A DNA stretch of 34,783 bases from Bacteroidales bacterium (GTDB lineage Bacteria > Bacteroidota > Bacteroidia > Bacteroidales > GCA-2748055): the NCBI GenBank assembly GCA_021740585.1, contig JAIOZM010000043.1:1-34783 (forward strand), written 5' to 3'. The position numbers and the translations under genes were made by a program. Positions 1-8,341 of this stretch are shown one piece after another. Position 1 is the first letter of the stretch; every line of letters starts with the position of its first letter. A model generated the notes under the pieces. The model saw nothing but the letters and a program-made list of their open reading frames with translations. It searched no databases and had not been told where the DNA came from.

Positions 1-129
1 TTATTCTTATTGCTTAGGGGTAAGATAGGGAGGTAGATCAGGATTTATTTTTCCCCTGTAATATTTGTTGGGTAGTATTTAATGGGTTGATGTATTAATA
101 ATGGGTTTGTATACATTAGGAATTTCTTT

Positions 130-324
130 AGACCTCCGAGGTTGGGTTACTATTTACAATTGATTTTTTTCTATTTTGTTGATTTATAAGCATTTATGTT
201 TTATGTGAAATAAACAGACCTCCGAGGTTGAAGTATTATTTGAATATTGGATTTATGCTAAATTGCTGAATTATAAGGATTTAAATCTTTATAGGAAATA
301 ATCAGACCTCGGAGGTCTGATTAT
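130..324. repeat. Three diverged ~87-bp tandem repeats with GACCTC(C/G)GAGGT cores
   Basis: The core AGACCTCCGAGGT occurs at 130-142 and 216-228, and as AGACCTCGGAGGT at 304-316. The spacing is about 86-88 bp. The sequence before the second and third cores also aligns, roughly 181-228 with 268-316 (for example GATTTATAAG against GAATTATAAG), so the unit is longer than the core. Each core is a short dyad (ACCTC-N-GAGGT). The first 361 bases hold no credible gene, and this repeat is their main content. Confidence 0.7.
298..324 (-). terminator. Perfect 13-bp-arm hairpin downstream of prfC, likely terminator
   Basis: The arms 298-310 (ATAATCAGACCTC) and 312-324 (GAGGTCTGATTAT) are perfect inverted repeats around one G. 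The hairpin begins 37 nt past the prfC stop on the minus strand. The following T-run is weak (TTCCTATAAAG), so intrinsic termination is inferred. It is also the third copy of the tandem repeat in this stretch. Confidence 0.5.
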
Positions 325-361
325 AGCCATCGTTTTACAGCAAAAAAATAAATTTGGGAAA

Positions 362-1957
362 CTACACCTTCAAACTATCCTTAAACTCAGAAGTAGTATA
401 GAATCTGAAACTTGGAAATGTTTCTTTGGCGATTTTTATCATCCATTCATTTTCAGCAAAAAATACCAGATTATTTTCTTTATCATAGGCTATGGCACCT
501 GATTTCCTTACGAGAAACTCATCAAGTTCCTTTTTATTGTCGCTGGTAACCCAGGTAGCCTTAATGAAGGGAAGAGGTGAAAATCTGCATTTCGCTCCAT
601 ATTCATGTTCCAGACGGAATTTAATTACTTCATATTGCAATTCCCCAACGGTACCAATAACCTTGCGATTTCCCGGTTGCTGGATAAATAATTGAGCTAC
701 ACCTTCATCTGTTAACTGTCTTACACCTTTATCGAGTTGCTTGGTTTTGAAAGGATCCATGTTAATGACTTCCCTAAGAATCTCAGGCGAAAAACTTGGG
801 ATACCTTTAAAATGTAATGTCTCTCCTTCTGTAAGGGTATCGCCAATTTTGAAATTTCCACTGTCGTACAAACCGATTACATCGCCGGGGTAAGCTTCAT
901 CAACTATGCTTTTGGCATTTGCCATAAAACTTGTTGGGGAAGAAAACCGCATTTTTTTATCCTGCCGGGTATGAAAATAAAATTTGTTTCTCTCAAATTT
1001 CCCGGAGCATATTCTTAAAAAAGCAATACGATCGCGGTGATTTGGATCGAGGTTAGCATGAATTTTAAAAATGAATCCGGTAAGGGCTTCCTCTTCAGGT
1101 TGAATTTTTCGTTCAATAGCCTCTATGGTTCCCGGATGAGGGGCGATCTCCAGAAATGTTTCCAGTAAATCGAGGACTCCAAAGTTATTTAAGGCACTCC
1201 CGAAAAATACAGGAGCTAAGTATCCTTCCCTATACAGTGAAAGACTGAAAGGCTCGAACATATCTTTTATAAATTCCACCTCATCTTTCAATGTCTTTAA
1301 GCTGTCAGCACCTATGTGATCAGCAATAGTGGAATCGTTTATATCTTTTATTGTAACCGGCTTTTCCGAACTGTCTTTTTTGGATGGATCATATACCTGA
1401 ACCTCATCTGTATACAAATTATACAATCCTTTGAACCGGTTTCCTGCTCCAATTGACCAGGTATAAGGACTAACTGCGATATCCAGTTCCTTTTCGAGTT
1501 CCTCCATTAAATCGTATAAATACAAGCCTTCCCTATCCATTTTATTCACGAAAATCATAACAGGGGTATTTCGCATCCTGCAAACCTGCATAAGTTTTCG
1601 GGTTTGCTCCTCAACGCCTTTCGCACTATCGACTACCAGAATAACGCTGTCGACCGCAGACAGGGTTCTGTATGTATCTTCAGCAAAATCTTTGTGACCC
1701 GGCGTGTCAAGAATATTCACCCGAATATTATTATAATCGAATGCCATAACAGAGGTGGACACCGAAATTCCTCTTTGCTTTTCGATTTCCATAAAGTCGG
1801 AAGTTGTCGCCTTAATTTTATTACTCTTTACTGCTCCAGCCGTTAGAATGGCGTTCCCAAACAGCAACAACTTTTCTGTTAAAGTAGTTTTCCCTGCATC
1901 GGGATGACTTATAATGGCAAAGGTTCTTCTTCTTTTTATTTCACTTTTAATACTCAT
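362..1957 (-). CDS. prfC: Peptide chain release factor 3 (RF3)
   Basis: This is a translational GTPase that recycles RF1/RF2 from the ribosome after peptide release. At 531 residues it has the usual RF3 length (E. coli RF3 is about 529). The GTPase motifs are clear: P-loop HPDAGKTT at 18-25, switch I EKQRGIS at 59-65, G3 DTPGH at 84-88 and G4 NKMD at 138-141. The C-terminal half, from about residue 290, matches the RF3 domain II/III region, including [18 protein letters not shown], which separates RF3 from EF-G. The chosen Met starts [20 protein letters not shown], the typical RF3 beginning. It is a single gene with its own leader of about 160 nt and is unrelated in function to its neighbours. 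Confidence 0.97.
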   Translation of the reverse strand: MSIKSEIKRRRTFAIISHPDAGKTTLTEKLLLFGNAILTAGAVKSNKIKATTSDFMEIEKQRGISVSTSVMAFDYNNIRVNILDTPGHKDFAEDTYRTLSAVDSVILVVDSAKGVEEQTRKLMQVCRMRNTPVMIFVNKMDREGLYLYDLMEELEKELDIAVSPYTWSIGAGNRFKGLYNLYTDEVQVYDPSKKDSSEKPVTIKDINDSTIADHIGADSLKTLKDEVEFIKDMFEPFSLSLYREGYLAPVFFGSALNNFGVLDLLETFLEIAPHPGTIEAIERKIQPEEEALTGFIFKIHANLDPNHRDRIAFLRICSGKFERNKFYFHTRQDKKMRFSSPTSFMANAKSIVDEAYPGDVIGLYDSGNFKIGDTLTEGETLHFKGIPSFSPEILREVINMDPFKTKQLDKGVRQLTDEGVAQLFIQQPGNRKVIGTVGELQYEVIKFRLEHEYGAKCRFSPLPFIKATWVTSDNKKELDEFLVRKSGAIAYDKENNLVFFAENEWMIKIAKETFPSFRFYTTSEFKDSLKV

Positions 1958-2071
1958 AAAGAATGTATTGAGATGCGTGTTTGATGGATTGCTTTTGGGA
2001 AATTAATTTAAATTGGGATTTACTTGTTGAAGGTGATGCCGTATGTGCATCGAAGATAATCCCACAAACCC

Positions 2072-2088
2072 TTAAAGCAGGGCTTTAA
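2072..2088 (-). promoter_or_regulatory. Leader hairpin upstream of prfC
   Basis: TTAAAGC (2072-2078) and GCTTTAA (2082-2088) form a perfect 7-bp stem with a 3-nt loop, about 115 nt upstream of the prfC start. It would lie inside the 5' leader if transcription starts at the -7-like box at 2121-2128. Its function is unknown and it may be a generic intergenic hairpin. Confidence 0.35.
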
Positions 2089-2120
2089 TATTTAGTAAAA
2101 TTGGTTTTCATTTGACAGCG

Positions 2121-2128
2121 CAAAAGTA
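2121..2128 (-). promoter_or_regulatory. Possible prfC promoter, Bacteroidota -7 box
   Basis: On the minus strand this reads TACTTTTG, a full match to the Bacteroidota -7 consensus TAnnTTTG. No good TTTG -33 element lies 19-21 nt upstream, so the call rests on one box only. The predicted start would leave a prfC leader of about 155 nt. Confidence 0.35.
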
Positions 2129-2372
2129 GTAAAATTTGTAAGAATAGGAATATGGGGAAGAATAAAATTGCCCCGGGTATTTAAGCTTAATTCTTGAATC
2201 CTAAACTGTGATTGTAAGTGGGGAAAAAGAAATCTGTCTGATTTCTCCTGAGGCATAAAAACCGGGAGGAAGGATGTGTTGTAATTAAAAAATAATTAAT
2301 TCAATTCACCGGAATAAAACAGATTTCAACCTAAAAAATTGAAATATAATGTCCTTAAGGTGAATCCAATAA

Positions 2373-3221
2373 TTACTGATACACCCTGATATAATCAACA
2401 ACCAAAGTCTGAGGAAAAACTGTGGTCTCATCGGGGTTTCCGTCGTAAAATCCTCCCACAGCGAGATTGAAGATGAAATAGAATTCCTTTAAAAAAGGAT
2501 TTTTCTCTTCCGAAACATTTAAGTCTTTTAGCACTACCTTATTAAAAGGAATATTATCTACAGACCAGATCATTTGTGTTTCATCCCATTCCAATGAAAA
2601 CAGGTGGAATTCGTCACTATAATCGCCCGACACGAGTTCGTGTCTTTTAGCTCCGGAGTTTTGATGCCGTCCTTCTGAATTTTTATAGTGAAGTGTGCCC
2701 CCAACTTTATTTGGAATTGAGCCTTTAAGCTCGATGATGTCGATTTCGCCGGCAGCAGGCCATCCTATCGATGAAATTGATTCTCCCAACATCCAGATGG
2801 CAGGCCAGATGCCTTTACCTTTCGGAAGTTTCGCTCTGATTTCCATTCTCCCGTAGGTAAAACTTTTCTTACCGCTGGTTTTAATCCGGCCTGAGGTATA
2901 ATCCCTGTTTTCAAAGGATTCGCTTTTTGCTGTAATAATGAGCATTCCATCCGATACCAAAACATTTTCTTTCCGGTAATATTCAAGTTCCTTATTTCCC
3001 CAACCGCATAATTTAGGACAACCGTCCCCAATTTCATAACTCCAAAATTCCTCGTTTAAGGCTGTGCCGTCAAACTCATCGCTCCAAACGAGTTTAAGAT
3101 CTTTATTCTGATCTTTTTCAGGACTGTTCTGAGGATATGCAATTCCTAAATTGAATAATGAAAGGAAAATAAAAGCACCCAGATTTTGCCTGGAAAATAA
3201 ATTGCCTTTTATAAGATTCAT
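2373..3221 (-). CDS. Secreted GH16 beta-glucanase/laminarinase-like glycoside hydrolase
   Basis: This is a 282-residue exported glycoside hydrolase of family GH16, expected to cleave beta-1,3 or mixed-link glucans or related algal or plant polysaccharides. The N-terminal 30 residues look like a Sec signal peptide (hydrophobic GAFIFLSLFNLGIA). The family start is visible as LVWSDEFDG near 44-52, the substrate-cleft segment GIWPAIWMLG at 137-146, and the catalytic motif GEIDIIE at 158-164. In that motif E159 is the expected nucleophile and E164 the acid/base. The extra residue in ExDxxE is the beta-bulge form typical of laminarinase, agarase and carrageenase branches. The protein ends in VVDYIRVYQ, the normal GH16 end, with no T9SS tail or carbohydrate-binding module. 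The exact substrate cannot be read from the sequence. It is divergent from the CotH-type gene. Confidence 0.92.
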   Translation of the reverse strand: MNLIKGNLFSRQNLGAFIFLSLFNLGIAYPQNSPEKDQNKDLKLVWSDEFDGTALNEEFWSYEIGDGCPKLCGWGNKELEYYRKENVLVSDGMLIITAKSESFENRDYTSGRIKTSGKKSFTYGRMEIRAKLPKGKGIWPAIWMLGESISSIGWPAAGEIDIIELKGSIPNKVGGTLHYKNSEGRHQNSGAKRHELVSGDYSDEFHLFSLEWDETQMIWSVDNIPFNKVVLKDLNVSEEKNPFLKEFYFIFNLAVGGFYDGNPDETTVFPQTLVVDYIRVYQ

Positions 3222-3346
3222 AATCTTCCCTTAAAATGAACATTAATTCTTAATTTTTGAGAGTAAGGCTTTCTAAAACCTCAATACTAAAAAACTCCGG
3301 ACCAAGATAATACTTTTCAATAACTTATAAATTGGAAAAGCGCATA

Positions 3347-3378
3347 TTTGTTGCTTTATTTGTATCCAGATACTTTTC
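3347..3378 (+). promoter_or_regulatory. Probable Bacteroidota-type promoter for the CotH-like gene
   Basis: TTTG at 3347-3350 is followed after 20 nt by TACTTTTC at 3371-3378, seven of eight bases of TAnnTTTG. This spacing fits the -33/-7 promoter of Bacteroidota primary sigma factors. It lies about 26 nt upstream of the start codon at 3405, inside the 183-bp divergent gap shared with the GH16 gene. Confidence 0.5.
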
Positions 3379-3404
3379 TTTAAACCCGGTTTCACATTAG
3401 AGCT

Positions 3405-5576
3405 ATGCGCGTTCACTTTTATCCTGTTTTTCTGCTTCTTGTCACCCTGAATTTTACTGAAATTTTTGCTCAGGAAGGAGTGAACCATTGGGAGACTGCC
3501 GTCTATGCAAGCGACCATTGGTCATACAAAGCTGGGGCTGCTGATATTCCGGTTGATTGGATTCAAACTGATTTTGATGCTTCAGGCTGGGCAACAGGTT
3601 CCGGTGGTTTGGGATATGACGACAACGACGACGCTACCATAATTTCACCCACAGTTTCGGTTTTTTTAAGAATTGATTTCGACATAAGCGATCCGGCAAA
3701 GATCGATATGGCTATTCTTCATGCCGATTACGACGATGCATTTATTGCTTATCTGAACGGTGTTGAAATTGCACGGTCAAATATTGGTATACCGGGAGAA
3801 CTTACCCCATACAATGAAACTGCAATCTCTAATCACGAGGCAAAAATGTATGAGTGTCAAAATCCGGATGAATTTCAAATCCCTTATTCCCAATTAAATC
3901 CCATCCTTAAAACAGGAAAAAATACACTTGCCATACAGGTCCATAACCGCGACCTTGCCTCCTCCGATTTGTCTGCAATATTTTTCCTGTCGTTTGGAAT
4001 TACGGATGAAACGCAATTTTTTCGCCCTGTTCCCGAATGGTTTACAGAACCATTTTCATCCTCTGACCTTCCCCTCCTTATGCTTCAAACCAATGGACAG
4101 TATATCCAAGACGACATTAGAATAGTTGCCCATTTGGGAATTATCCAAAATGAAGATGGTTTCAGGAATAATATAAGCGACAGCTATAATAATTACAATG
4201 GAAATGTGGCTATTGAAATAAGAGGCTCATCATCACAGAGTTTTCCCAAAAAAAATTACAGCTTTGAAACCCAGGATGAATTCGGGGAAAACAATAATGT
4301 TTCAATTTTGGGACTCCCGGTAGAAAATGACTGGGTTTTGCATGGTCCTTATAGCGATAAGTCATTGATGCGAAATGTGCTTGCTTATCATATTGGAAAT
4401 TCTACAGGACGTTATACACCGCGCACCAGATGGTGTGAGCTGATAATTAACAATCAGTATGAAGGCATTTATGTATTAACGGAAAAAATAAAACGAGATG
4501 TAAATCGTGTTGATATTGCTACTTTAAAGCCGGAGGATATTGAGGGTGATGAATTAACAGGAGGATATATTTTCCAAATTGATCGAGATAATCCGAATAT
4601 TGACGATGGTTTTTATTCTGCCATCAGGCCAAGTGTTTTTTATGAATTTCAGGATCCGGATTATAATGAATTGCTTCCTGTTCAGAAACAATATTTAAAA
4701 GATTATATCTATGAATTTGAGCGAATTGTTAAATATCCTGAATTCAATCTGCAATTTCTTGATTATATAGATGTTCCGTCATTTGCAGACTACTGGATTG
4801 CCACTGAGATTTTCAAACATATTGATGCATTTAAATTAAGTTTTTATATGTACAAAAGAAAGGATAGCAATGGAGGAAAGATTCACTTTGGTCCGATCTG
4901 GGATATGAATTTGGGTTTTGGAAACTTTGACTTTGGAACGCTTACTCCTGATCCTGATGGATGGTCTTATATTCGGGCAGAGTCAAGTTCAATACGACCC
5001 TTCTGGATAATTGACTTTCTTGAGACTGATTTAATATCGAATGAGATAGCCTGCCGATGGAAGGAGTTAAGAGAGGGACCCTTAGCTACTGATTCCCTCC
5101 TACAGTTTATTGAAGAAAACCGGGATATCATCGAAGAAGCCCAAATGAGAAATTTTGAAAGGTGGCCGGTTTTAGGTAGCTATATTTGGCCAAATAATTA
5201 TATTGGACCAACATATAATGCTGAAATGCAATACTTAAAGACCTGGCTTATTGAAAGATTATACTGGATGGACACCAATATGGTGGGAATTTGCTATCCT
5301 GATGGGATGGGAAATAATTTTGATAATGGTTTATTTACAAAAGTGTTCCCGAATCCGTTTAGAGATGAATTCAATGTAGAATTAATTACCAATAATTTTG
5401 TTACGGCCAGAATGTTTGTATATAATTCGGTCGGAAATTTAATTCTGGAGACTGATATTAATTCAGAACAGACAAATCAGGTTTCTTTACAGGGAATGCC
5501 TGCCGGATTTTATTTCTACAAACTTACTTCCGGGCAAAAGTTGATTGGTTCAGGGAAATTGATAAAAAACCAATAA
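3405..5576 (+). CDS. CotH-kinase-fold protein exported by type IX secretion
   Basis: This 723-residue protein has a Sec signal peptide (about 1-22), a beta-sandwich-like N-terminal region (about 25-200), a CotH kinase-like domain (about 230-600) and a T9SS type A sorting domain (645-723, starting TKVFPNPFRDEF). CotH features include IEIRGSSSQSFPKKNYSFE (271-289), the KSLMRN segment (319-324) with a lysine in the expected place, and the terminal PIWDMNLGFGN motif (497-507). Family CotH enzymes phosphorylate proteins on Ser; whether this one is active is not known. The WD(x)D site reads WDMN, an Asn variant that I recall as common among T9SS-linked CotH proteins. Export to the cell surface or medium is inferred from the tail. 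Neighbouring the GH16 enzyme, it may belong to a surface polysaccharide-degrading or adhesion set. Confidence 0.88.
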   Translation: MRVHFYPVFLLLVTLNFTEIFAQEGVNHWETAVYASDHWSYKAGAADIPVDWIQTDFDASGWATGSGGLGYDDNDDATIISPTVSVFLRIDFDISDPAKIDMAILHADYDDAFIAYLNGVEIARSNIGIPGELTPYNETAISNHEAKMYECQNPDEFQIPYSQLNPILKTGKNTLAIQVHNRDLASSDLSAIFFLSFGITDETQFFRPVPEWFTEPFSSSDLPLLMLQTNGQYIQDDIRIVAHLGIIQNEDGFRNNISDSYNNYNGNVAIEIRGSSSQSFPKKNYSFETQDEFGENNNVSILGLPVENDWVLHGPYSDKSLMRNVLAYHIGNSTGRYTPRTRWCELIINNQYEGIYVLTEKIKRDVNRVDIATLKPEDIEGDELTGGYIFQIDRDNPNIDDGFYSAIRPSVFYEFQDPDYNELLPVQKQYLKDYIYEFERIVKYPEFNLQFLDYIDVPSFADYWIATEIFKHIDAFKLSFYMYKRKDSNGGKIHFGPIWDMNLGFGNFDFGTLTPDPDGWSYIRAESSSIRPFWIIDFLETDLISNEIACRWKELREGPLATDSLLQFIEENRDIIEEAQMRNFERWPVLGSYIWPNNYIGPTYNAEMQYLKTWLIERLYWMDTNMVGICYPDGMGNNFDNGLFTKVFPNPFRDEFNVELITNNFVTARMFVYNSVGNLILETDINSEQTNQVSLQGMPAGFYFYKLTSGQKLIGSGKLIKNQ

Positions 5577-5882
5577 GCATTCAATTTTCATTCCCTCAAT
5601 ACTGGGTGTAATATCTGAAGGAATTAAAATTGGATTATTTTTATGTCTTCTGGCAATGTCCATTAAATTCTAAATATTATTTAACAGCTAAGTTAAGACA
5701 TTATTATAATTCAACTTTCATTATGTTTTCACCGTTGCTCTCAGGCTTAGCGTGTTTCAGACCGCCATTGGGGCAGCTTTATGAAGAAATTTGTTTTTTG
5801 CGAATCCGGGTGAATTGACAAGACTATAATGAAAAGAATGTGATTTTTCTATGCTTCTTCAATAATTTGGTGTATACCAATC
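5577..5882. other. Convergent intergenic region, no gene
   Basis: This 306-bp gap separates the 3' ends of the plus-strand CotH-like gene and the minus-strand efflux cluster. A small open frame at 5630-5818 has no start context or family resemblance. Termination of both units is expected here, but I see no strong GC-rich hairpin followed by a T-run. Confidence 0.5.
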
Positions 5883-8267
5883 TTATTCATATCGCAAAGC
5901 CTCAACCGGGTTCCTGCGTGCTGCTTTAAAAGTATGCCAGCTTACAGTTATGAGTGTTACAAAAAGTGTCGCTATTCCAGCCAAAGCCAAAATCCACCAA
6001 CTAAGTGTGGTTTTATAGGCAAAATTTTGCAGCCATAACCTCATAGCGTAATAGGCAATTGGACAAGCGATAACAAAAGAAATTGCCAGCCATTTAATAA
6101 AGTCAGCATTTAGAATCATTAGTATTTCATTTATTGTGGCGCCATTCACCTTACGAATACCGATTTCCTTGGTTCGCTGCTGTGAGATAAATAGTGAAAA
6201 GGCACTAATTCCAATAATGCTAATTAAAATTCCGAGAACTGAGAACGTGAATAGAACTCTCCTCAGAATAGTTTCAGCTTTGTATTGCTGTTCTATTTTT
6301 TCATCTATGAAAAAGTAATTGATTTCCTGCCCATAATAATGGCTATCCCAAACTTCTCTGATTTTACTCAGAGCTGTTCCGGTATCATCGGGATTTATTC
6401 GCACATGGATAAATCGAGCCCTGTTCGGTGATTCGTTTAAATAAAATGCAAAGTCGCCAACAGCTTCATGAGCAGAGTTATAATTAAAATCTTTAGCTAC
6501 TCCAATATACTCTATTCTTATTTGGCCTTCCTCTAACTCTTGTTGGGCGCTATAGGTTTCAAGGGCTTCCATACTTCCATGCCTTTCCATTAACCTCTTG
6601 TATAAATGTTCATTCAGAATCATTCCTTCAATGGTGTCTACAGAGGGAGTGATCCAATTGTGGACTAATTGAATATCCATTGTTTTTAAGTAGTCGTAAT
6701 TGGCAAAAACAAATTCAGCAGAACCATCAATCCCTAAGCCATCGAGGCCAAAATTCTGTGTTGGATAGCCAAAATACTGACTGGTAAAACCAACAGATAC
6801 AATTTGACTTTGTTTTTTTAACTCGTTTGCAAAAACGGCAGGGTCTTTTGAAAAATCCTTAAGATGAATAACAACCACATTCTCTTTGTTGAATCCCAAT
6901 GATTTTGCTGTAATAAAATTAATTTGTTTGTTTACTACAAGCGTACTTGAAATCAATATTATAACAACAGCTAATTGCAAAACAAGCAAGAATTTTAAAA
7001 TCAGGTTTCCTGAGGAATTATTCTTTTCAGAAAGAAGGTTTATGGTTGATGCTTTTCTTAATAAAAAGAAAGATATAAAAAGGGCACTGAATGCCCCACA
7101 TATAGCCAATACACCAATTATGGTTAAGTAAATAACAGGCTCGGAATAATAAATATCAAAGTCAATTTCGAAAAATTGATTTATTGTTGGTGCTATAAAT
7201 TTTAATAATGTTAATGAGATAATAATAGATATGGAACACAGCATTAAAATTTCAACCAGAACCTGTTCAATTAACTGTTTTTTATATGCCCCAAAAGCTC
7301 TGATTACTCCAAATTCATTTGATCTTTTAATAAGTTTAGCAATGTTGAGGTTAATAAAATTCATAAGGGAAACAAGCAATATTACAAATGAAATAATAAT
7401 GAACAAACCAATATTGATTTTACTGCTATTCTCCTTTAATTCAAAGCGATAATCAGACTTTAAATGTATATCTGCTATTGGGAGAAGATCGAATTCATAA
7501 TCCCTTGGCCCTCTCGTTTCCCGCAAACTACTTTCATTAAATACGGATAATAATTTATCAGCAACATAGGAAGGTACAGCATCAGCTTTTAATTTAAAAT
7601 AATTATAAACCCAATGTATTTTACTGTCAGGCAATGAAGAATACCTCTCCTGCAAAGCACCTTTTTGCGAAAGAAGGATTTCATAATTAAAATGTGTTTT
7701 GGGGGCGGTATTCTTAACTATTCCCCTAATTTGGTATTCACCCACATTACTTTGATATTGTAGAGCTTCTATTTTTATGGTTTTACCCATTGGGTCAAGA
7801 TCACTAAAGTATTTTTTCGCAAAATCTTCAGAAATAAATGCGGTATTTGGCTCTGAAATTTCAGCCAAATCCCCAACCACACTTTCCACCCCGAAAATAT
7901 TTATGAAGCCCTCATCAATTGACATAATGTCCTCTTGTTGAAAGGGTTTTTCATTAATATTAATAGTGCCAATCGGACAATGTGAGAATTGTGTTGCCTC
8001 ATCAACTTCAGGAATATTTACAGATGCATCTTTAATAAAACCCAAACTTCTGGCCCATGGAATATCATTCCCCGCGGGAACGGAGATTACCCTGTATATG
8101 TTCTTATAATCATTAAAATGCTTATCGAAGCTTTTTTCATTCGAAACATAGATAAAAAGGATAAAAAAAGAAGTAAAGCCAATTGCCAAGCCTACAATGT
8201 TTATCCCTGAGAATACTAAATTTTTAAGAATCCTGTTGATTGAATATTTAAAATAGTGTTTAATCAT
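5883..8267 (-). CDS. MacB/FtsX-type ABC transporter permease F (last gene of efflux cluster)
   Basis: This is a 794-residue inner-membrane permease with two fused halves. TM1 (about 20-42) is followed by a MacB-type periplasmic domain, three TMs of the first FtsX domain, a further TM (LKFLLVLQLAVVIILIS), a second periplasmic domain, and three terminal TMs. The C-terminal coupling region EIGIRKVNGATINEIL begins exactly 94 residues before the end, and the tail is ARRNPVEALRYE. The first-half coupling segment is unusual: EFGVIRAFGA replaces the common EIGIRKxxGAS. I chose the Met at 8267 (MIKHYFKYSINRILKN), which aligns with the N-termini of its paralogues. An open-frame extension to 8339 would translate the intergenic hairpin and is rejected. 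By analogy with MacB it would use ATP hydrolysis outside the periplasm to move adaptor and TolC-bound cargo. The substrate is unknown. Confidence 0.9.
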   Translation of the reverse strand: MIKHYFKYSINRILKNLVFSGINIVGLAIGFTSFFILFIYVSNEKSFDKHFNDYKNIYRVISVPAGNDIPWARSLGFIKDASVNIPEVDEATQFSHCPIGTININEKPFQQEDIMSIDEGFINIFGVESVVGDLAEISEPNTAFISEDFAKKYFSDLDPMGKTIKIEALQYQSNVGEYQIRGIVKNTAPKTHFNYEILLSQKGALQERYSSLPDSKIHWVYNYFKLKADAVPSYVADKLLSVFNESSLRETRGPRDYEFDLLPIADIHLKSDYRFELKENSSKINIGLFIIISFVILLVSLMNFINLNIAKLIKRSNEFGVIRAFGAYKKQLIEQVLVEILMLCSISIIISLTLLKFIAPTINQFFEIDFDIYYSEPVIYLTIIGVLAICGAFSALFISFFLLRKASTINLLSEKNNSSGNLILKFLLVLQLAVVIILISSTLVVNKQINFITAKSLGFNKENVVVIHLKDFSKDPAVFANELKKQSQIVSVGFTSQYFGYPTQNFGLDGLGIDGSAEFVFANYDYLKTMDIQLVHNWITPSVDTIEGMILNEHLYKRLMERHGSMEALETYSAQQELEEGQIRIEYIGVAKDFNYNSAHEAVGDFAFYLNESPNRARFIHVRINPDDTGTALSKIREVWDSHYYGQEINYFFIDEKIEQQYKAETILRRVLFTFSVLGILISIIGISAFSLFISQQRTKEIGIRKVNGATINEILMILNADFIKWLAISFVIACPIAYYAMRLWLQNFAYKTTLSWWILALAGIATLFVTLITVSWHTFKAARRNPVEALRYE

Positions 8268-8280
8268 ATTTCTTTCTTTA

Positions 8281-8334
8281 AGCCCCTTTAGGGTCCCTAT
8301 CCCGATGGCTATCGGGACTATCGGGATGGGGTGA
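8281..8334. repeat. Intercistronic hairpin repeat with CCCGATGG/CTATCGGG core
   Basis: Between permeases E and F lies an imperfect palindrome, CCCGATGG-CTATCGGG, followed by a second ATCGGGAT. Outer AGCCCC and GGGGTG arms flank it. It is a diverged relative of the perfect palindrome at 10791-10832. On the minus strand the sequence TTTCACCCC starts a few nucleotides after the stop of permease E. Confidence 0.65.
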
Positions 8335-8341
8335 AACAAAT

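Larger units (their letters stand above)
1958..2372. other. Intergenic region between prfC and the GH16 gene
   Basis: No credible ORF lies here. The half next to prfC holds the probable prfC leader with a hairpin (2072-2088) and a -7-like box (2121-2128). The half next to the GH16 3' end holds a weak stem, ATTTCAA at 2323-2329 and TTGAAAT at 2339-2345. It could be part of a GH16 terminator, although no strong T-run follows it on the minus strand. The rest is A+T-rich sequence without visible structure. Confidence 0.6.

Noticed and set aside
3273..3518. An 81-codon minus-strand open frame in the GH16/CotH divergent gap
   Set aside because: It overlaps the CotH start and the probable promoter, and has no recognisable features.
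5630..5818. A 62-codon plus-strand open frame between the CotH-like gene and permease F
   Set aside because: It is short, with no signal or domain and no promoter or homology I can recognise. The composition resembles non-coding DNA.
8268..8339. A 24-codon N-terminal extension of permease F
   Set aside because: It would encode the hairpin repeat as a low-complexity peptide (PIPIVPIAIGIGT). The Met at 8267 aligns with the starts of the paralogues.
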